Of a stretch of 64,000 nt of DNA, positions 35,120 through 47,080 are shown one piece after another. The DNA comes from Antrodiella citrinella (Eukaryota; Basidiomycota; Agaricomycetes; Polyporales; Steccherinaceae). The stretch covers positions 17,164-81,163 of the forward strand of contig SGPM01000099.1 in NCBI GenBank assembly GCA_004802725.1, given 5' to 3'. Under the pieces are notes generated by a model. That model had not been told where the DNA came from and ran no database searches. It saw only the letters and a program-made list of their open reading frames with translations. Every line of letters starts with the position of its first letter. Positions within the stretch are counted from its first letter, which is position 1. A program made the position numbers and the translations under genes.

Positions 35120-37847
35120 ATGTCGGTCTCGTCACACGACGCTCAAAAGCATACCAAGGATGCCTACACTCATTCGATCTCCAGTACCGACGAGGATGAT
35201 AAGGTGCTGCAGGAAATTGGCTATGTCCCCTCGTTCCGTAGAGAGTTCTCCAACTTAGCCACGGTGCGTACACTACTTGTCTTGCTTCGAACACAATTTT
35301 TTAACGCAGCAGTTATGCAGATTAGCTTTGCGTTCAGTATTATGGGTCTTTGCTCCAGTATCGCCACGACATTCAACACCCCACTTCTACTCGGAGGCCC
35401 CGCCTCTGTCACCTGGTGCTGGATTCTCGGCGCGTGCATGTGCTTTACTCTCGGTACGTCTTGCATTCCTATGATTGCTCCACGCACGGCTATCTGTTCT
35501 GATGCTCTTCCCACTATCACTCACGCTGACTTTCAAAATCGATTCTAGGTTCAAGTATCGCTGAAATCGTTAGCGCGTTTCCTACGTGTGGAGGACTGTG
35601 AGTTCGCAAACTTTGTTGATATCCGACCTTGAACGGTCCGTCGGAGCGCTCATGTACAACATCTCTTTAGATACACCGCGTCCGCTCAGCTCTGTCCCCC
35701 ACGGCATCGGGCGCGAGTCGGCTGGCTTGTCGGATGGTTAAACATTCTAGGTACGCAGTGTCATTGTCGTCTACAAAGTAGGAACGAAGCTCATGACGCA
35801 ATCTGTCAACTAATTTCACTCCATGTCACGGCACGTCACTTCGTTCAGGTCAGATCGCTGGTTTGTCGTCCACGGAGTTCGGGTTAGCGAACATGATCTG
35901 GGCTGCCGTTGTCGTTGCAAAGGTGTGTTACTTCCAACCCAGGTCTCAAAGCGTGACTGACGCGAGTCTCGCAGGGCGGCAACTATGAAGTCACGCAAGG
36001 AAAAGTCGTCGGTCTCTTCGCCGGTCTCTTGATGTTCCACGGCCTCTTGGTACGTACATTATCTTCCTATCACAAGTCTATTCGCTCACTTTGTTCTAGA
36101 ACTGTCTTGCGACACGCTACCTTGCCCGCCTCACGACGACGTTCGTCTTCGTGAACTTCGGAGCTACAGCACGTACGTTACTCTGATTAGTTCAGTTTGA
36201 CATGATATTAACATCCCATGCCAGTCATCATCATCGTTCTCCTCGCCATGACACCTCGTTCGGATATGCACCCGGCCTCGTACGTGTTCGGCTCCGCGGG
36301 TGTTGTGAACCAGACAGGAGGGTGGAATGACGGGATCGCATTCCTATTCGGTTTGCTGAGTGTACAATGGACCGTAAGTCAGGAAATCATCGCATATTGA
36401 CTATGCACTGACAGTGTCTTGCTACGTGTAGATGACGGTAAGCCCATATATGTTGTCTTTGGGCTTGACAGACGAGCTGACTTGATGGTTAGGACTACGA
36501 TGCTACTGCTCACATCTCGTAAGTTCTTTGTTCTGTTCCCATGATGTACCTTTTCACATGGAACAATTCAGTGAGGAAGTCAAGCGTGCCGCGTATGCAG
36601 GTGCGTGCAACGGCCAATGAACTCACTCGTGACGTTTTTCTCACCTCGTTCCTTCAGCTCCCTCGGCTATCTTCATCGCAGGTTTGTCTTCTTACTGGAG
36701 TTTCACGCGAAAAATCAGCTCTAATATTGATCACAGTCATCGGTACTGGCCTCTTGGGGTGGCTTCTGAACATTGTCATGGTGCTTTGCTCCGGGCCTCT
36801 GTACGTATCTCTGACTGAAACTGAAAGACACGAGCATTACTAACGCCGTCTAGTGAGAACCTTCCTGGTCCTTCTGGATCGGCTTTCCTCGAGATTATGG
36901 CCATGCGCATCGGAAACCCAGGCGCATTGTTTCTCTGGGTAACTCCAGTCTCATGTATTTCTCCCCCCTCAGCTAACAAGTTCTTCGCAGACATTCGTCT
37001 GCCTCACCGCCTTCTTCGTGAGTCAGACCGCCCTTCAAGCGTGCTCACGCACGGTGTACGCCTTCAGCCGGGACCACGGCCTTCCCGATCGCGGCTACTT
37101 CGGATATGTGTCGAAGACCACCATGACGCCCCTCCGCGCGATTTGGTTCACGACTCTCTGGGGAATCGTGCCGGGTTTGCTCGACCTCGCAAGTCCCATT
37201 GCGGCGAACGCTGTATTTGCGTTGACAGCTATGGCGCTGGATCTGAGCTACATCATCCCGATCTTCCTGTGCGTACCCACTCTGTGCAAAGACATATTCG
37301 AATGGCAGGTTAATTCTTGTATGCATAGACGTCGTCTGTACCGGAACCACCCTGAAGTCAACTTCAAACCGGGCCCGTTCTACATGGGCGACGGTCTGCT
37401 CGGGTGGTCTTTCAACATCATCTGTATCAGTTGGACGTTGTTCGTCTGCGTGATCTTCTCGCTGCCGACGATCCTCCCCGTCACGAAAGAGAACATGAAT
37501 TATGCTGCGGTGCGTGTTCTCTCGGTGTTGAGAACTGGTGATGGGCTTTTTACTGATGATGGTGAGCTTGGTAGGTCATCACGGTTGGCGTCGTGATACT
37601 CTCTGGGTACGTGTCTTGCGTTCATACATGACTCGCTTCTTTTACTGATAATGTTTGTTTTCAGACTATGGTACATGCTTGGGTGCGTACCGAGCGCGGT
37701 GAATCGCTATGGTTCTTACTCATCTTTCTTCGCAGCGGCCACCGTCACTATCACGGACCAAGTTCGAATATCCCTCGGTACGAAGATGTCATCAATGGCG
37801 ACGCTCAGCAGGAGAAAGAAAAGACTGAGAACGAGGAGGGAGTCTAA
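35120..37847 (+). CDS. Amino-acid/GABA permease (APC superfamily)
   Basis: Plasma-membrane or vacuolar amino-acid permease of the APC superfamily, in the fungal GABA/choline/amino-acid permease (ACT) group. It imports amino acids or related amines by proton symport; the substrate is not predictable here. About 540 residues and more than ten introns. A hydrophilic N terminus (DEDDKVLQEIGYVPSFRREFS) leads to about 12 membrane segments, beginning SFAFSIMGLCSSIATTF. The motif GGPASVTWCWILG and SAFPTCGGLYTAS are typical of the group, as are SEEVKRAAYAAP and SQTALQACSRTVYAFSRDHGLP. I placed the last intron inside WYMLG so the tail reads GGHRHYHGPSSNI, the usual ending, before an acidic Gln/Glu-rich end. 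The start codon is preceded by ACAACC. Confidence 0.92.
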
Positions 37848-38021
37848 GTCTCTTCACGACGACCTTTACTGACGAATTCGTCTTGACGAGCTTCACGAAT
37901 TGACACGCTTTGTAGCAGTAGCACCATACTGTCCATCGGAACATTATTCGTTATTCGTACCATAAGAAGGGTATACAAAGTGCTGATGTGGATTTGTAAA
38001 AATATAAGACTAGTCCGTTCG

Positions 38022-38750
38022 TCACTTAATCCTACAAGAGTTGAGTTCCTTGGTCTGCGTCTTTGCTTTTCTAGAAGGCTGGGTCCGAACTGAGGCGACT
38101 CGAAGTGGTGGTCCGCTCCGTGTCTTTGACCGCTTCGAGCTAGGTCCTGAGATGGGCTCGGCCTCCTCTCGGGTCCGTTTGCGAGTACTCATCGTGTCGT
38201 GAGCGAGTGACTGAAAGGTTTCGTCTTGCGTGTCATCCGTCACCTTCGCCTTACCCTTATTCCCCTTCGTCTTCGTCTTCATTTTCGTCTTCGCCTTCTT
38301 ACCTTTTGCTCTCATCGACACTTTCTCTTCATCTCTTCCCATCGCATCCTCGACGCCCTTCGGTTCCTCCTCCTTCGACGCAACTTCCTCCAACCGCAAG
38401 GCATCTCTGTAGTCCGAGATCGACATGGTGTCTTCCTTCTTTGCATATTTCGACGCCTCAAAGAAGAGCGGAATCAGGTCCGAGTAGACGGGCACGAAGG
38501 ATTCATCCTGTTGGACTCGGTCTGGATTTAGAGAGTCTTCGATCCAGGCGTACATCCTGGTCAACTCCTTGCGCGCTTGCCCCATTATGAGCACAACGGG
38601 CTTGTATACATCAGGAAGCGACTCCACGTAAGTTTGAAACTGCTGAGATCGCGTGAGAACACCCTCTCGCCTGGTGGAGCCTTCGATACTAGGCGGAAAG
38701 ATGCGATCTGCTGCTAGCTCATGATCAAGCCTGCTGCCTGTTTTAATAAG
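38022..38750 (-). pseudogene. FunK1 kinase copy 2: C-terminal part
   Basis: This is the C-terminal part of a FunK1 kinase on the minus strand. It starts at the inversion breakpoint with LIKTGSRLDHELAADRIFPP and ends ELNSCRIK at 38022. It aligns with the frame-shifted C terminus of copy 1 (SLLAHEKQADDIFP, then DESF, ISEYRRAL, GPSSKR). A basic Lys-rich stretch with KAKTKMKTKTKGNKGKAK follows, and RKRTREEAEPISGPSSKR marks the family tail. The frame is open throughout, but it has lost its connection to the catalytic domain, which lies on the other strand immediately to the right. It has no start codon of its own that makes sense. Confidence 0.85.
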
Positions 38751-40740
38751 CTGCGAAGTCAGGCGGAACAGTGCTCTCCCGGAAGTCATCCCGGAACTCC
38801 GCCACATCGATTTCAAAGCCTTGGTGAAACTGCAGGATCCTGTGGAAGACGATGTGCCCCGCAAAGTCGTTGAGGCATTGACGGCAAAGGGCGTCATCGT
38901 CGACGGGCGGTTGAAGTACTGGCCCAAAGATCCTCGATACACGACAGACGAAGAAGATACAATCTTCCAGGACATGGAGACTTACAGCGACGCCATCCTG
39001 GATGCAGGTGCAACAATTATGGGCAGACAACCTACTGCACGTTCGTATTGCAGGCCACGGAACGTCGAGAAGTCGGAAGCTCAGAACATCAGTTTCAAGA
39101 GCGATGGCAATTCTTTTCTGCTAGATCCCTTGGGCTTGGGGGCAGGCAAAGGTGCTCGTTACATGGTGGACAGCGTCACAAAACACGAATACAAGAAACA
39201 CGACGTCGCCACAGAGGTCAATCAGGTTCGTCTAACTTGAAACTCTGTATTCTAATACATCTCCTTGTTCGTAGAACCGCCGACAAGCGCTCGGCAATGC
39301 AGCACAAATGATGTTTGCAGACCCCTCTCGATGCTTCAGATTCGCCGTCACCATTGAGAACACGACAATGCGTCTCTGGTTCCTCTCTAGAGCATTTTGC
39401 GCAGTATCCGAACCGTTCAACTTCATAACGGTGCGTGTACGCCAATGTCACTAAGACTCACGTACTGAGTCTGGTTGTTTAAGGAATATGAACATTATAT
39501 CCACTTTCTTCTCGCAACGACCTTTAACGACCTCGAGCATCTCGGGTTTGATCCAACTGTCTCACGGCGCATCCGTGACGACAAAACAGTTGTTTACGAG
39601 TATATGGTTTCCGACAAGGGCGTCGTGAAATTATACAGGACCGTAGGGGACAGCGCTCTCTTTACATATCTGTCGCTTCGGCTGATCGGACGTGGAACAC
39701 GGGTTTGGCGCGTGAGGGAAGTTAGTCCAGACGGTGAATTGATCGGAAAAGAGCACGCGCTGAAGGACTATTGGCTCCCGGAAGACCACCAAAGCGAGGG
39801 CGAAATCCAATCGGCCATCTTCAAACTGGCGGCGAAGAAGTTTGGAGATACGGATTACAAGCAGTATTTCATGACCATTCTTCATGACACCATTGTTTCC
39901 CATTCCTCCCTCCCTCAGCTCCCTGATACGTACAACCAGCTTGGTACCCAACCATCTGACGACAAACATCCCACAAACGCCCATGTCAAATCTGTGAACA
40001 CGAAACCAGTTGGTGGGAGCAACATTTCTTCCCCTACCACAAACCTCAGTGATTATCCCCCTGGCGTAACGTTGCGATACGATCCTCGCAAACACTGTCG
40101 CGTCCTCTTCGACGAAGTTGGCACACCAGTTCGGGAGATCAGAAACCATTCCGTGGTCTTCAGATGTTTGGCGGAAGGAATGCAAGGTCGGTAATGCCAC
40201 TCGGTCCATTCTTCCCTCGTGGATAACATATTATAGGCCTGCAAGTGTTCCACGCTGCAAGTTTTGTCCATAGGGACATTTCGATAGGCAATCTACTGCG
40301 GTGTGAGGTGGACAAGAAGTTCATCTGCAAGATTTCCGATCTTGAGTACGCCTGTCCGTATCGGAAACGTCTCCCTATCGGTGCAAGACAGCCCGAAATC
40401 AAGACGGTAAGTAACGTTCACGAGTGACATTCTCATATAGACTCTTGATGTCATGCAGGGCACACCGTCGTCCATGGCGGTCGAAGTGCAGAACGGCTGC
40501 TATCTGTTCACAGCTGACAACAACGACCCGCGCAATGACGGTGAAACTGGGCGTCACAGTGGCGGCTACAACCTTGATGTCCCTCCAGACTACACGAGTA
40601 CCGACATCCCCATCGATGTCTCGCGACACACCGGAGATCCAGGCGCCTACACCAGTACTAGCAACGCACCACTATTTATTCACAACTACCTGCACGACGT
40701 TGAAAGTATCTGGTGGATTGGGATGTTGTTTCTCTCCTAG
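38751..40740 (+). pseudogene. FunK1 kinase copy 2: inverted catalytic body
   Basis: This is the central part of the same kinase, in reverse orientation to its two ends. It opens without a start codon (SCEVRRNSALPEVIPELRH) and runs through clean introns after EVNQ (about 39228), FNFIT (about 39429), EGMQG (about 40190) and IKT (about 40408). It retains LSLRLIGRGTRVW, a long N-lobe, LRYDPRKHCRVLF, the catalytic loop FVHRDISIGNLLRC, KISDLEYA, and VESIWWIG near its end. It stops with TAG exactly at the right breakpoint. The four bases AGCT occur at both borders (38749-38752 and 40739-40742). Reading frames are otherwise intact, so the inversion looks younger than the damage in copy 1. Confidence 0.88.
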
Positions 40741-40844
40741 CTTGTCGATGAAAGGCGGTGAAATGTTTCACTCCAGCTTCCTTGCTTTGCGAGTTGAGCA
40801 ACATCCTCAGATGACTCCTGGGCTGCAGAGAATACATCAGACAT
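40741..40844 (-). pseudogene. FunK1 kinase copy 2: N-terminal exon
   Basis: ATG at 40844 on the minus strand opens MSDVFSAAQESSEDVAQL and continues to ETFHRLSST at the breakpoint. If the neighbouring 1,990 bases were flipped back, this frame would join the PEVIPEL frame of the kinase body without a shift. The nucleotide sequence just before the break (GGAAGCTGGAGTGAAACATT) also resembles the sequence upstream of the first motif in copy 1. In its present place it reads into a stop at once (AGC TAG). Confidence 0.75.
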
Positions 40845-40899
40845 GGCGATGCGAGACGATAGTAAGTAAGAGGGAGAGAGGAAATGTGCAAGTAGTGAC

Positions 40900-41330
40900 G
40901 TCGGCAAAAGTGACCCAACGCGTCACGGTTCGAAATCGAAGGACTGCTCTGCCAGCCTCCAACTCGCGCCGTGGCGTGACCACTCAAGCTAGCACGACGA
41001 AGCCGACGTTGCTCGGAGTCACGCCACATCGAAGCGGCTGGTTCACACAACCAGATACGAACGACAGTGCGCATAGAGCAAGCGACACAAGGATATACTC
41101 ACGTAAAAATGATAGCAGATGTTGGTCTTGAAGCGAACGGCGTGCCTGTTGTGATTTCTAGGTACTGGGATCGAGGAGATGTCAGCAGTGCAGTGTGATT
41201 AATGCACTGGCAGAGAGTCAGAGACGAACGACCGCCCCTAGTAAGAGTTGAGGCGGCGGACGTGGATCCACACAGGTCCACATTTTGGTGCCGGTTATGC
41301 CGTTATCCGAGGCGCTTCAAGTTCTGTATG
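40900..41330 (+). repeat. FunK1 5' flank, duplicated segment copy 2
   Basis: Homologous to 11640-12170 in the same orientation. In copy 1 this segment lies upstream of a minus-strand FunK1 gene. Its presence here, to the right of the rearranged locus, shows that copy 2 was originally also a minus-strand gene. The segment contains no recognised protein. The AT-richer DNA from 41330 to 41470 holds nothing recognisable. Confidence 0.7.
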
Positions 41331-41483
41331 ACTCGGGAAATTCTTTGTCGTTGACATCAGTCATCCTAGGGACTACCAGAACTAAAAGTCCTCAATCACT
41401 ATACATGTACAGTAGTGCTATCGAGACGACAATGGAGCACGGTTGTGACTCTATGTGAATAGCAACGACACCGTATTCGGAAA

Positions 41484-42290
41484 CTAAACATGAACATTGG
41501 ATCTGCTCGAGCATGCGAGTCTGACGCCCTGTATCTTTGGCCGCTTCGAGCTACATCCTGCGACAGTTCTGGCCTCCTCCAGAGTCCGCTTGAGATTCGC
41601 GGTGCTGGACAGCCTGGACAAGCAGAAGCGGAAGAGAGCTTCTGGATCCCTCAGGCCGACTCGGATCTTCTGGATTCGCCATCCTGCAACACATTCTGGT
41701 CCGATGTAATTGTCCGAGAACCAGTAGTCCTTCAAGCTTCAATACATAATTCACCGTCTGAACCGACCTCCCTCAAACGCGGCAGGCCACATCTGAACGG
41801 CAGAGCCGAGGTGTTCGTGCGACTCGTACTAGAAGAGACATTGTCCGACCATTCTGTATGTTTCTCTTGAAAGACTGCATCAGTACGACAGCTGCTCACT
41901 ATGTCTACCGCAGCGCGGTCATCCAATTTGGTGTACTCCAAGGTTGCGACGCTGTTCATAACGCGAGACGGAGTTGAATCCGAGTCGTTAATCCATGGTC
42001 CCCAACTTGAACTTGAATGCCCCGTTGCATTCATGCCCAAGATCTCTTGAGCGACTTCGACAATAGCATCCGATAGTTCTTGTATACTCTTGAAAACGGT
42101 ATCTGCGTCTTCGGTCATGTCTTTGAAATCTATAAGCCACCATCTCCAACGACCACGTAAGTATGGGGCTTCAACCGACGGCGAGTCTTGTGGACATCAT
42201 GCAGGACGACGTGCCGCAATGCATTCTGCAAGAACCAGGTCATGTCAACTTCTGGCAGAACTGAGAGGAGACATTTGTCTTTCCACATAG
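41484..42290 (-). pseudogene. FunK1 kinase relic, copy 3
   Basis: Heavily eroded third FunK1 copy. Recognisable pieces, in family order along the minus strand, are: LPEVDMTWFLQNAL (about 42260); GRWRWWLIDF followed by EDADTVFKSIQELSDAI (about 42150-42070), matching copy 1 GRWKYW and DEDTVFKDMAYLSNAI; SVATLEYTKLDDRAAVD (about 41950); LKDYWFSDNYIGPE (about 41730); and a tail RTLEEARTV...SSKRPK (about 41560). The pieces lie in different frames. The catalytic loop, DLEY and WWIG segments are all missing, so only the ends and fragments of the N-lobe remain. Confidence 0.75.
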
Positions 42291-42380
42291 TTTTCGAGTT
42301 TTGACATGATAATGGTTGTCAGTCAGACATCCAAACGTAAAGATTCAGTGCTCAGCCCCTGTCTCCTATCTCCGACCGAC

Positions 42381-42746
42381 TCAATGGTCATCCGAGCCAA
42401 ATGACGTGCTTGTTACCCCCACGCTTGTGCCCCAATGTAAGTTAGGAAGCTGGTAACTCTCGACCCAGTTCGAGTCGTAATCTCGTGGCCTGCGATTGGG
42501 AAGAACAGGAAGTAAGTTTGTGTTTACCTGAACACACTCTGGGAATGCCTCACCTTGCGTGTCTGTGCTGTACTTCTGGCATATTTATAGCAAAGTTTTG
42601 CGGACGTAGCCTATTGAAAAGCATGAGAGCAATATCAGAATCTGTTTTGCAGATGATACGTACAGTGTGGGTGCTGCTAGAGTAGCAGATGTCGACATGA
42701 AGAGAAGCAATGTCGTGGCTGCGATGTGGAACATGAGCTTGAGCAT
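42381..42746 (-). CDS. Small secreted protein B, paralog of protein A
   Basis: Three exons: 42746-42664, 42610-42554 and 42489-42381, giving 82 residues. A signal peptide (HIAATTLLLFMST, cleavage region ATLAAPT) is followed by a short cysteine-free mature part with HARPRDY, SNW, LPNLHWGT and an acidic end (GSDDH). Exon 1 has the same length as in protein A, and both introns interrupt the same codons. Exon 2 is nine bases shorter, a clean loss of three codons. Preservation of frame through indels suggests selection on the protein in at least part of its history. A TATAAG element is conserved upstream. The function is unknown. Confidence 0.7.
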
Positions 42747-43345
42747 GGCGGGTATAGTTTCTCGAAGTTCACAAGCGACTGAAGACTGCAATCAAGTACT
42801 GGTGAGCGATGAACTCCTCAAGACCTGAGTGAGATGACTTACTGTCCAGCACCTTAACGAAAGCGGTCTTGAGGACGAATCGTGGTCTTATACTTCTCTC
42901 ATTTGACAGAGGGATTCGATCCTCCCTCAGACACAGTTTGTTGAAGGATCTGCCAAGTTTCCCGACATCATGATGGACAGAGCAAGGTGACATTCACTTG
43001 GTCAATAGATATCAATCGGGTTTGTAGTACGGGTGGCTCAGCTCAAGGCGGTAGCTTGAAGACGTCAAGTCATATGTTTCGAACTGTCGATGACGTGGAA
43101 GAAACACAAGAACTGGCGCAAGGCGAAGGCCGCGTGTCACCTATGCTGTGTTGGGAAAGATATGTATAGATGCGGTACTGTGGGTGCCATTGCGCTGTGG
43201 CGGGGTCGAATATGGAAGAGGAAGCTGGCACATGTACATAAGTCGTGATCGCAAGCTTCCAACGTAAGAAAGAGGACCGGCCTGCGTATTCTCTGTTTCC
43301 TTCTCTGCGTGCCGGTGCCATGGTCACATTAAGCGTGGTTAGCAT
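42381..43345 (-). repeat. Duplicated locus, copy 2 (inverted partner at 27.2-28.2 kb)
   Basis: Minus-strand counterpart of 27240-28237. It includes the AATGTGACCA and GCAGAGAAG landmarks (about 43330-43300), the GTCCATCATGATGTCGGGA block (about 42970), AGAAGTATAAGA (about 42897-42886) and GGTGCTGGACAGTAAGTC. The three-exon secreted protein gene follows. The copies have diverged by many substitutions and small indels, so the duplication is not recent. Confidence 0.85.
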
Positions 43346-43399
43346 TCCAGATCATCGATCAACGTTCAACGTCAATCAGGGTGTCGAGAACGCGTGATT

Positions 43400-45270
43400 G
43401 GCACGCGCGAAATGATCTTCATGAGAAATGTGAAGCCGCTACTAGTAGAAAGTTTTAGATAGCACATGTGGGACACACCGTGTTCGCACAGCAAAACACC
43501 GTCACGACTCACCAGGACAATAATCTAGCGGGAGATGGGAGGTGCAGAAAGATAGATTGACACCGTAGATTGTTGGAAACGTCAGCAACGACAATAAGCG
43601 CGTTCATAAATCATTCATTGCATGATGCGGTTGACCCAAACACAGGTAGTAGAGTTGTGTGCGTCGATGGGTCCATCCAAGGTCCATCAGTCGGAGCTAC
43701 GTGGTGGTGGCGGTGTCGTGGCCATCATCGAATGTCTTGATATTACTAAATTTCAGGGTTCCACGACGCTGCGGGACTTGATTTTAGTACCAGACGAACT
43801 TGAAGGATAATTTGTGGGTCCCCATTCGGGGGGCCGGGGCTATGACATGCCTCGGAAGGCTCCTGGGCACCCTGAGCGGCACAGAATACGTTCGTCAATG
43901 TGCACGGTAGCGTTGAGGTTGAAATACTCGATGGCCGACATTGTTTTGAGGAGGCTTGACAACGAGTCCGGCGATAGCCGTTACCGTAGACGCCGTGGCA
44001 TCTGCAAGGGCTAGCGAGCGTCGAAGCGCGGTGGAATCCTCTTTTTCTTTCACTTTCTACATCCCTATTCATAACATTGGATCCTTAGGCCTTAGTCTGA
44101 CTGCTGCCACTGCTGCCAGTGGCAATGCTTTCAACTCGACGTTTCGATGTTTGAGGATACTGTACCTCCAGTAACGGTCTGCTTACAAACGGGATCGGAC
44201 ATTGTCAGGTACGTAGTGTGTTTGATTCTCCCTCTTTTAATATTAATATTGCGCCCTCTTACTCTCATGCGACCAAAGCATCCAAGAATGCAGGTTCTTT
44301 CCAAGAGGCAAGAGTATCTGAGTACTTTGACCCTATGCATCTGGACGTCGAAGCCCGTTGGACCTCTCAGCCTACCCCGATAATCAAACTCCGTCCTATT
44401 GAACGTTCTCGTGTGCCTGACACACCCGTCCTCTTCATCAAAGTTGTTTCCTCACTCGTTTCCTCCGAGGTCTCCAAAACACGCACGGATCACTGGATGA
44501 CCGAGACGGAGCCAGCAGCTGCCGGCAGCTGCATGGTCGACGTCAACGTTTCAACATCAGTTCATCATGATGGCTACCTCAGTTGGAAGATGCTAGTAAT
44601 TTTGGGAAGATGTTGACGACTTCAAAGATCGGATCAAGGAGCACTTTCAACCGAGTTGTACCTGGAGCTCTATACCAGATGTCCAAGCTTCGGCCAAGTT
44701 GGTCGAAGGATGGGACCTGAAGCCTGAGGCTCGACGTATCATGATGGGTGCGTACGCTCTGCTCAGGCTCTGGTCTACATTTACTCTGCGGATGGATCTT
44801 CTTAACATGGCCCTTGTTGCTTTATTGTATCTTTTTTGCACATACGTCCGTCTCGATTGTCGGATTCAAAGTTGTCCGTTGCGCCACAATGCCTACAATT
44901 TTGGCTTGACTTCATCGGGAGAGGCCGCTCTTCCAGGATCAGATCTACATTCTATCTGTATCGCATTTGCGGTCCTGAATATTGCATGGCCCTGACCGGT
45001 CTCTTTCCAAGCGGTCACAGCAAAAGTCTCTATGATCTACGCGCAGGGTATGAGGCTGATGTCTGTGTAGATCAGTCAGACCGACGGGTCACGGTATTTA
45101 CTGGTCATATCGAGAAATTCGGCTGAAGTCAGGCATCAGCGGTCTGGCCCGCATGCCGCGTGCTCTCAGCATAGCATGGCATACCGGAGACAATGCCACG
45201 ATTTCGGGTTATATTGAGACGAAGGATGGCTTTTGCGCATAATCACTCCCTCGTCCTCGCACTATCAAAA
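43400..45270. other. Unresolved region with coding-like relics
   Basis: No family is recognised. On the plus strand, 44300-44590 is open and protein-like (DPMHLDVEARWTSQPTP, IKVVSSLVSSEVSKTRTDHW). At about 44605-44746 another frame reads FWEDVDDFKDRIKEHFQ, then LVEGWDLKPEARRIMM before a GTGCGT donor. The two frames cannot be joined by a splice that I can find, because stops TAG and TAA sit directly before the second. It may be a decayed gene. Confidence 0.35.
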
Positions 45271-46541
45271 ATGTCCGGACCTCCTGCCCAGCCGGGATTT
45301 GCGCAGATTCCTCTGCCTGCTGGTATGACTCTGGAGCAATACATGACACTGCAGGGCCAAGCAGGTACGTCTCGCATTTGCTTGCGTTCGATTTGTGGCG
45401 GTTAGATTATTGATGTGTTATTTAGTGACGATCGCCATAACCGTCGCGGTTGTCACCAGCATTCTTTTGTGGGACTAGTAAGTATTCCTGCCAATTTGTG
45501 GAGTTCGAGTGCTCACTGAATGCCACGTTATCAGCTTCTCTCTTCTTGGTGATGAAATCGCTTCATATCGTGGCGACGGTGGCAAGTGGTGGCAATCTCC
45601 CGGGACATGGTCGTAAGTTCAAATACCGACTATTATATCGTGGCGCGTTGGCTCAATTTCTTATTCTCAGCTTCATAATACTACGATATGCAGGGATCAT
45701 CGCGATGGTACCATCCTTGTTCTTCACCTCGGTCCAGAGTGCACATTGCCAGGCAGCGGTTTCTCTGAGTCAAGTCGGCGCTATCCTCGCCGTCGCCGCC
45801 TCCGGTGCCATCTTCAGTTTCCGAGTTTCTGCCTTGTGGAATGGGAACAGCGTTGTCCGAGGGGTAGTGGCTCTCATGTATTGTCTCATGATATCGTGTT
45901 GGGTGCGTTCTTTCCTTCAAACATTCTCTGTGCGATCACTCTAACCTCAATAACAGATCGCCGTTGGGTCCAAATACGCGGCAGATCAGGGCCCTGCGAC
46001 GCCGTTCGGTTCCAACTGCCAGATGAGACCCATCGTCTCGTGGGCCCCCATCAGTTTCGCTTCAACTGTGGCGTTCGATACAGTCGTTCTCTTCCTCACT
46101 CTCGCTAAGATCCACGTCAATTTCTCCGTGACATCATCCCAGGTTGGGCAACAGATCTATCGCGACAACGTGATGTACTTCCTGATCACAACGGTCACGA
46201 ACGTCGTTGTCCTCGCCATCGAGTCGCTCGGTTCCGAGCATGCCATGATCAAACCCACCGCCGTCCCCTTCTCAACGCTCATGACCGTCACCATGGGATC
46301 CCGCGTGTATCTCAATCTCAAATTGATGAACAGTCGCAAGGCCGCGGGGGATAGCCGAAGTCCCTTTGCATCGCTCAACATGGTCTCTCGTAACAGGCCA
46401 GACGGTGGACCACGCACACCCAGCCTCTACGTTATGGATGCTACCCAGGTCACATCACATCGGGACGACACTTCCTACTTGGAGGACCCAGTTTTTGCCA
46501 AGCCTAAACATGCTAACGGCTCTCAGCAATCCGTCGTATAG
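45271..46541 (+). CDS. Multi-pass membrane protein, DUF6533-like, paralog 1
   Basis: Integral membrane protein of a family common and much duplicated in Agaricomycetes (DUF6533-like N terminus); the function is unknown. About 330 residues in five or so exons. A polar N terminus (IPLPAGMTLEQYMTLQGQ) precedes membrane segments beginning VTIAITVAVVTSILLWDY. The DUF6533-like core (LLGDEIASY, TWSFIILRYAGI) and SVQSAHCQAAVSLSQVG follow. Six to seven hydrophobic segments end before KPTAVPFSTLMTVTMGSRVYLNLKL, followed by a Ser-rich cytoplasmic tail. The paralog at 57339-58701 shares the whole architecture and many motifs word for word (QIYRDNVMYFL, MTVTMGSRVYLNLKL). The start matches the paralog. Confidence 0.88.
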
Positions 46542-47080
46542 ATGGGAATGTACATGGTACGAGGCTTGTAGTTCGTTTTGTTAATCTATTTTAACCTTCG
46601 TTGTAGAACTCCCCTCGCTTTGATTGGCACCTCTGTTCTAACTTACGAATATTTTATGCCCACGCGTGGTCGCGGTGTAGCTTGTATAATTTTGGGTATC
46701 GTTGTTGTATGGTTGGGATGTTGTATGTACATACTATGTCGTAGCAGTGCAGGAAATGAAGTCGAATGTTGATAGGATTTGCAGCGAGACTGTCTTAGGA
46801 GCAGTCGCCTTTCGGCCGACATACGATTGAGAGGGTCTCAACAATCGAGTTTGTGCGCAATGTCATGTCCAGCATCGTGCCACAAAGCATACGGATTCCG
46901 CAGACATCTCGTTCGACACAAGGACGCAAGTGAGATCTGATAGAATATATTATGTTCTAGTAGTACATGACAGCGTATTCACAGCGATGGTATCAGCTAG
47001 CAATTCAAGAGTCCAAAACGACAGGAGGCCCCGGTTCATAATGCACAAAACGAGTCTAGATCTACATAGGCACCACCTAT
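46542..47080. other. Intergenic, convergent 3' flanks
   Basis: This lies between the membrane protein gene (+) and the synthetase gene (-). Nothing else is recognised. Confidence 0.5.
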
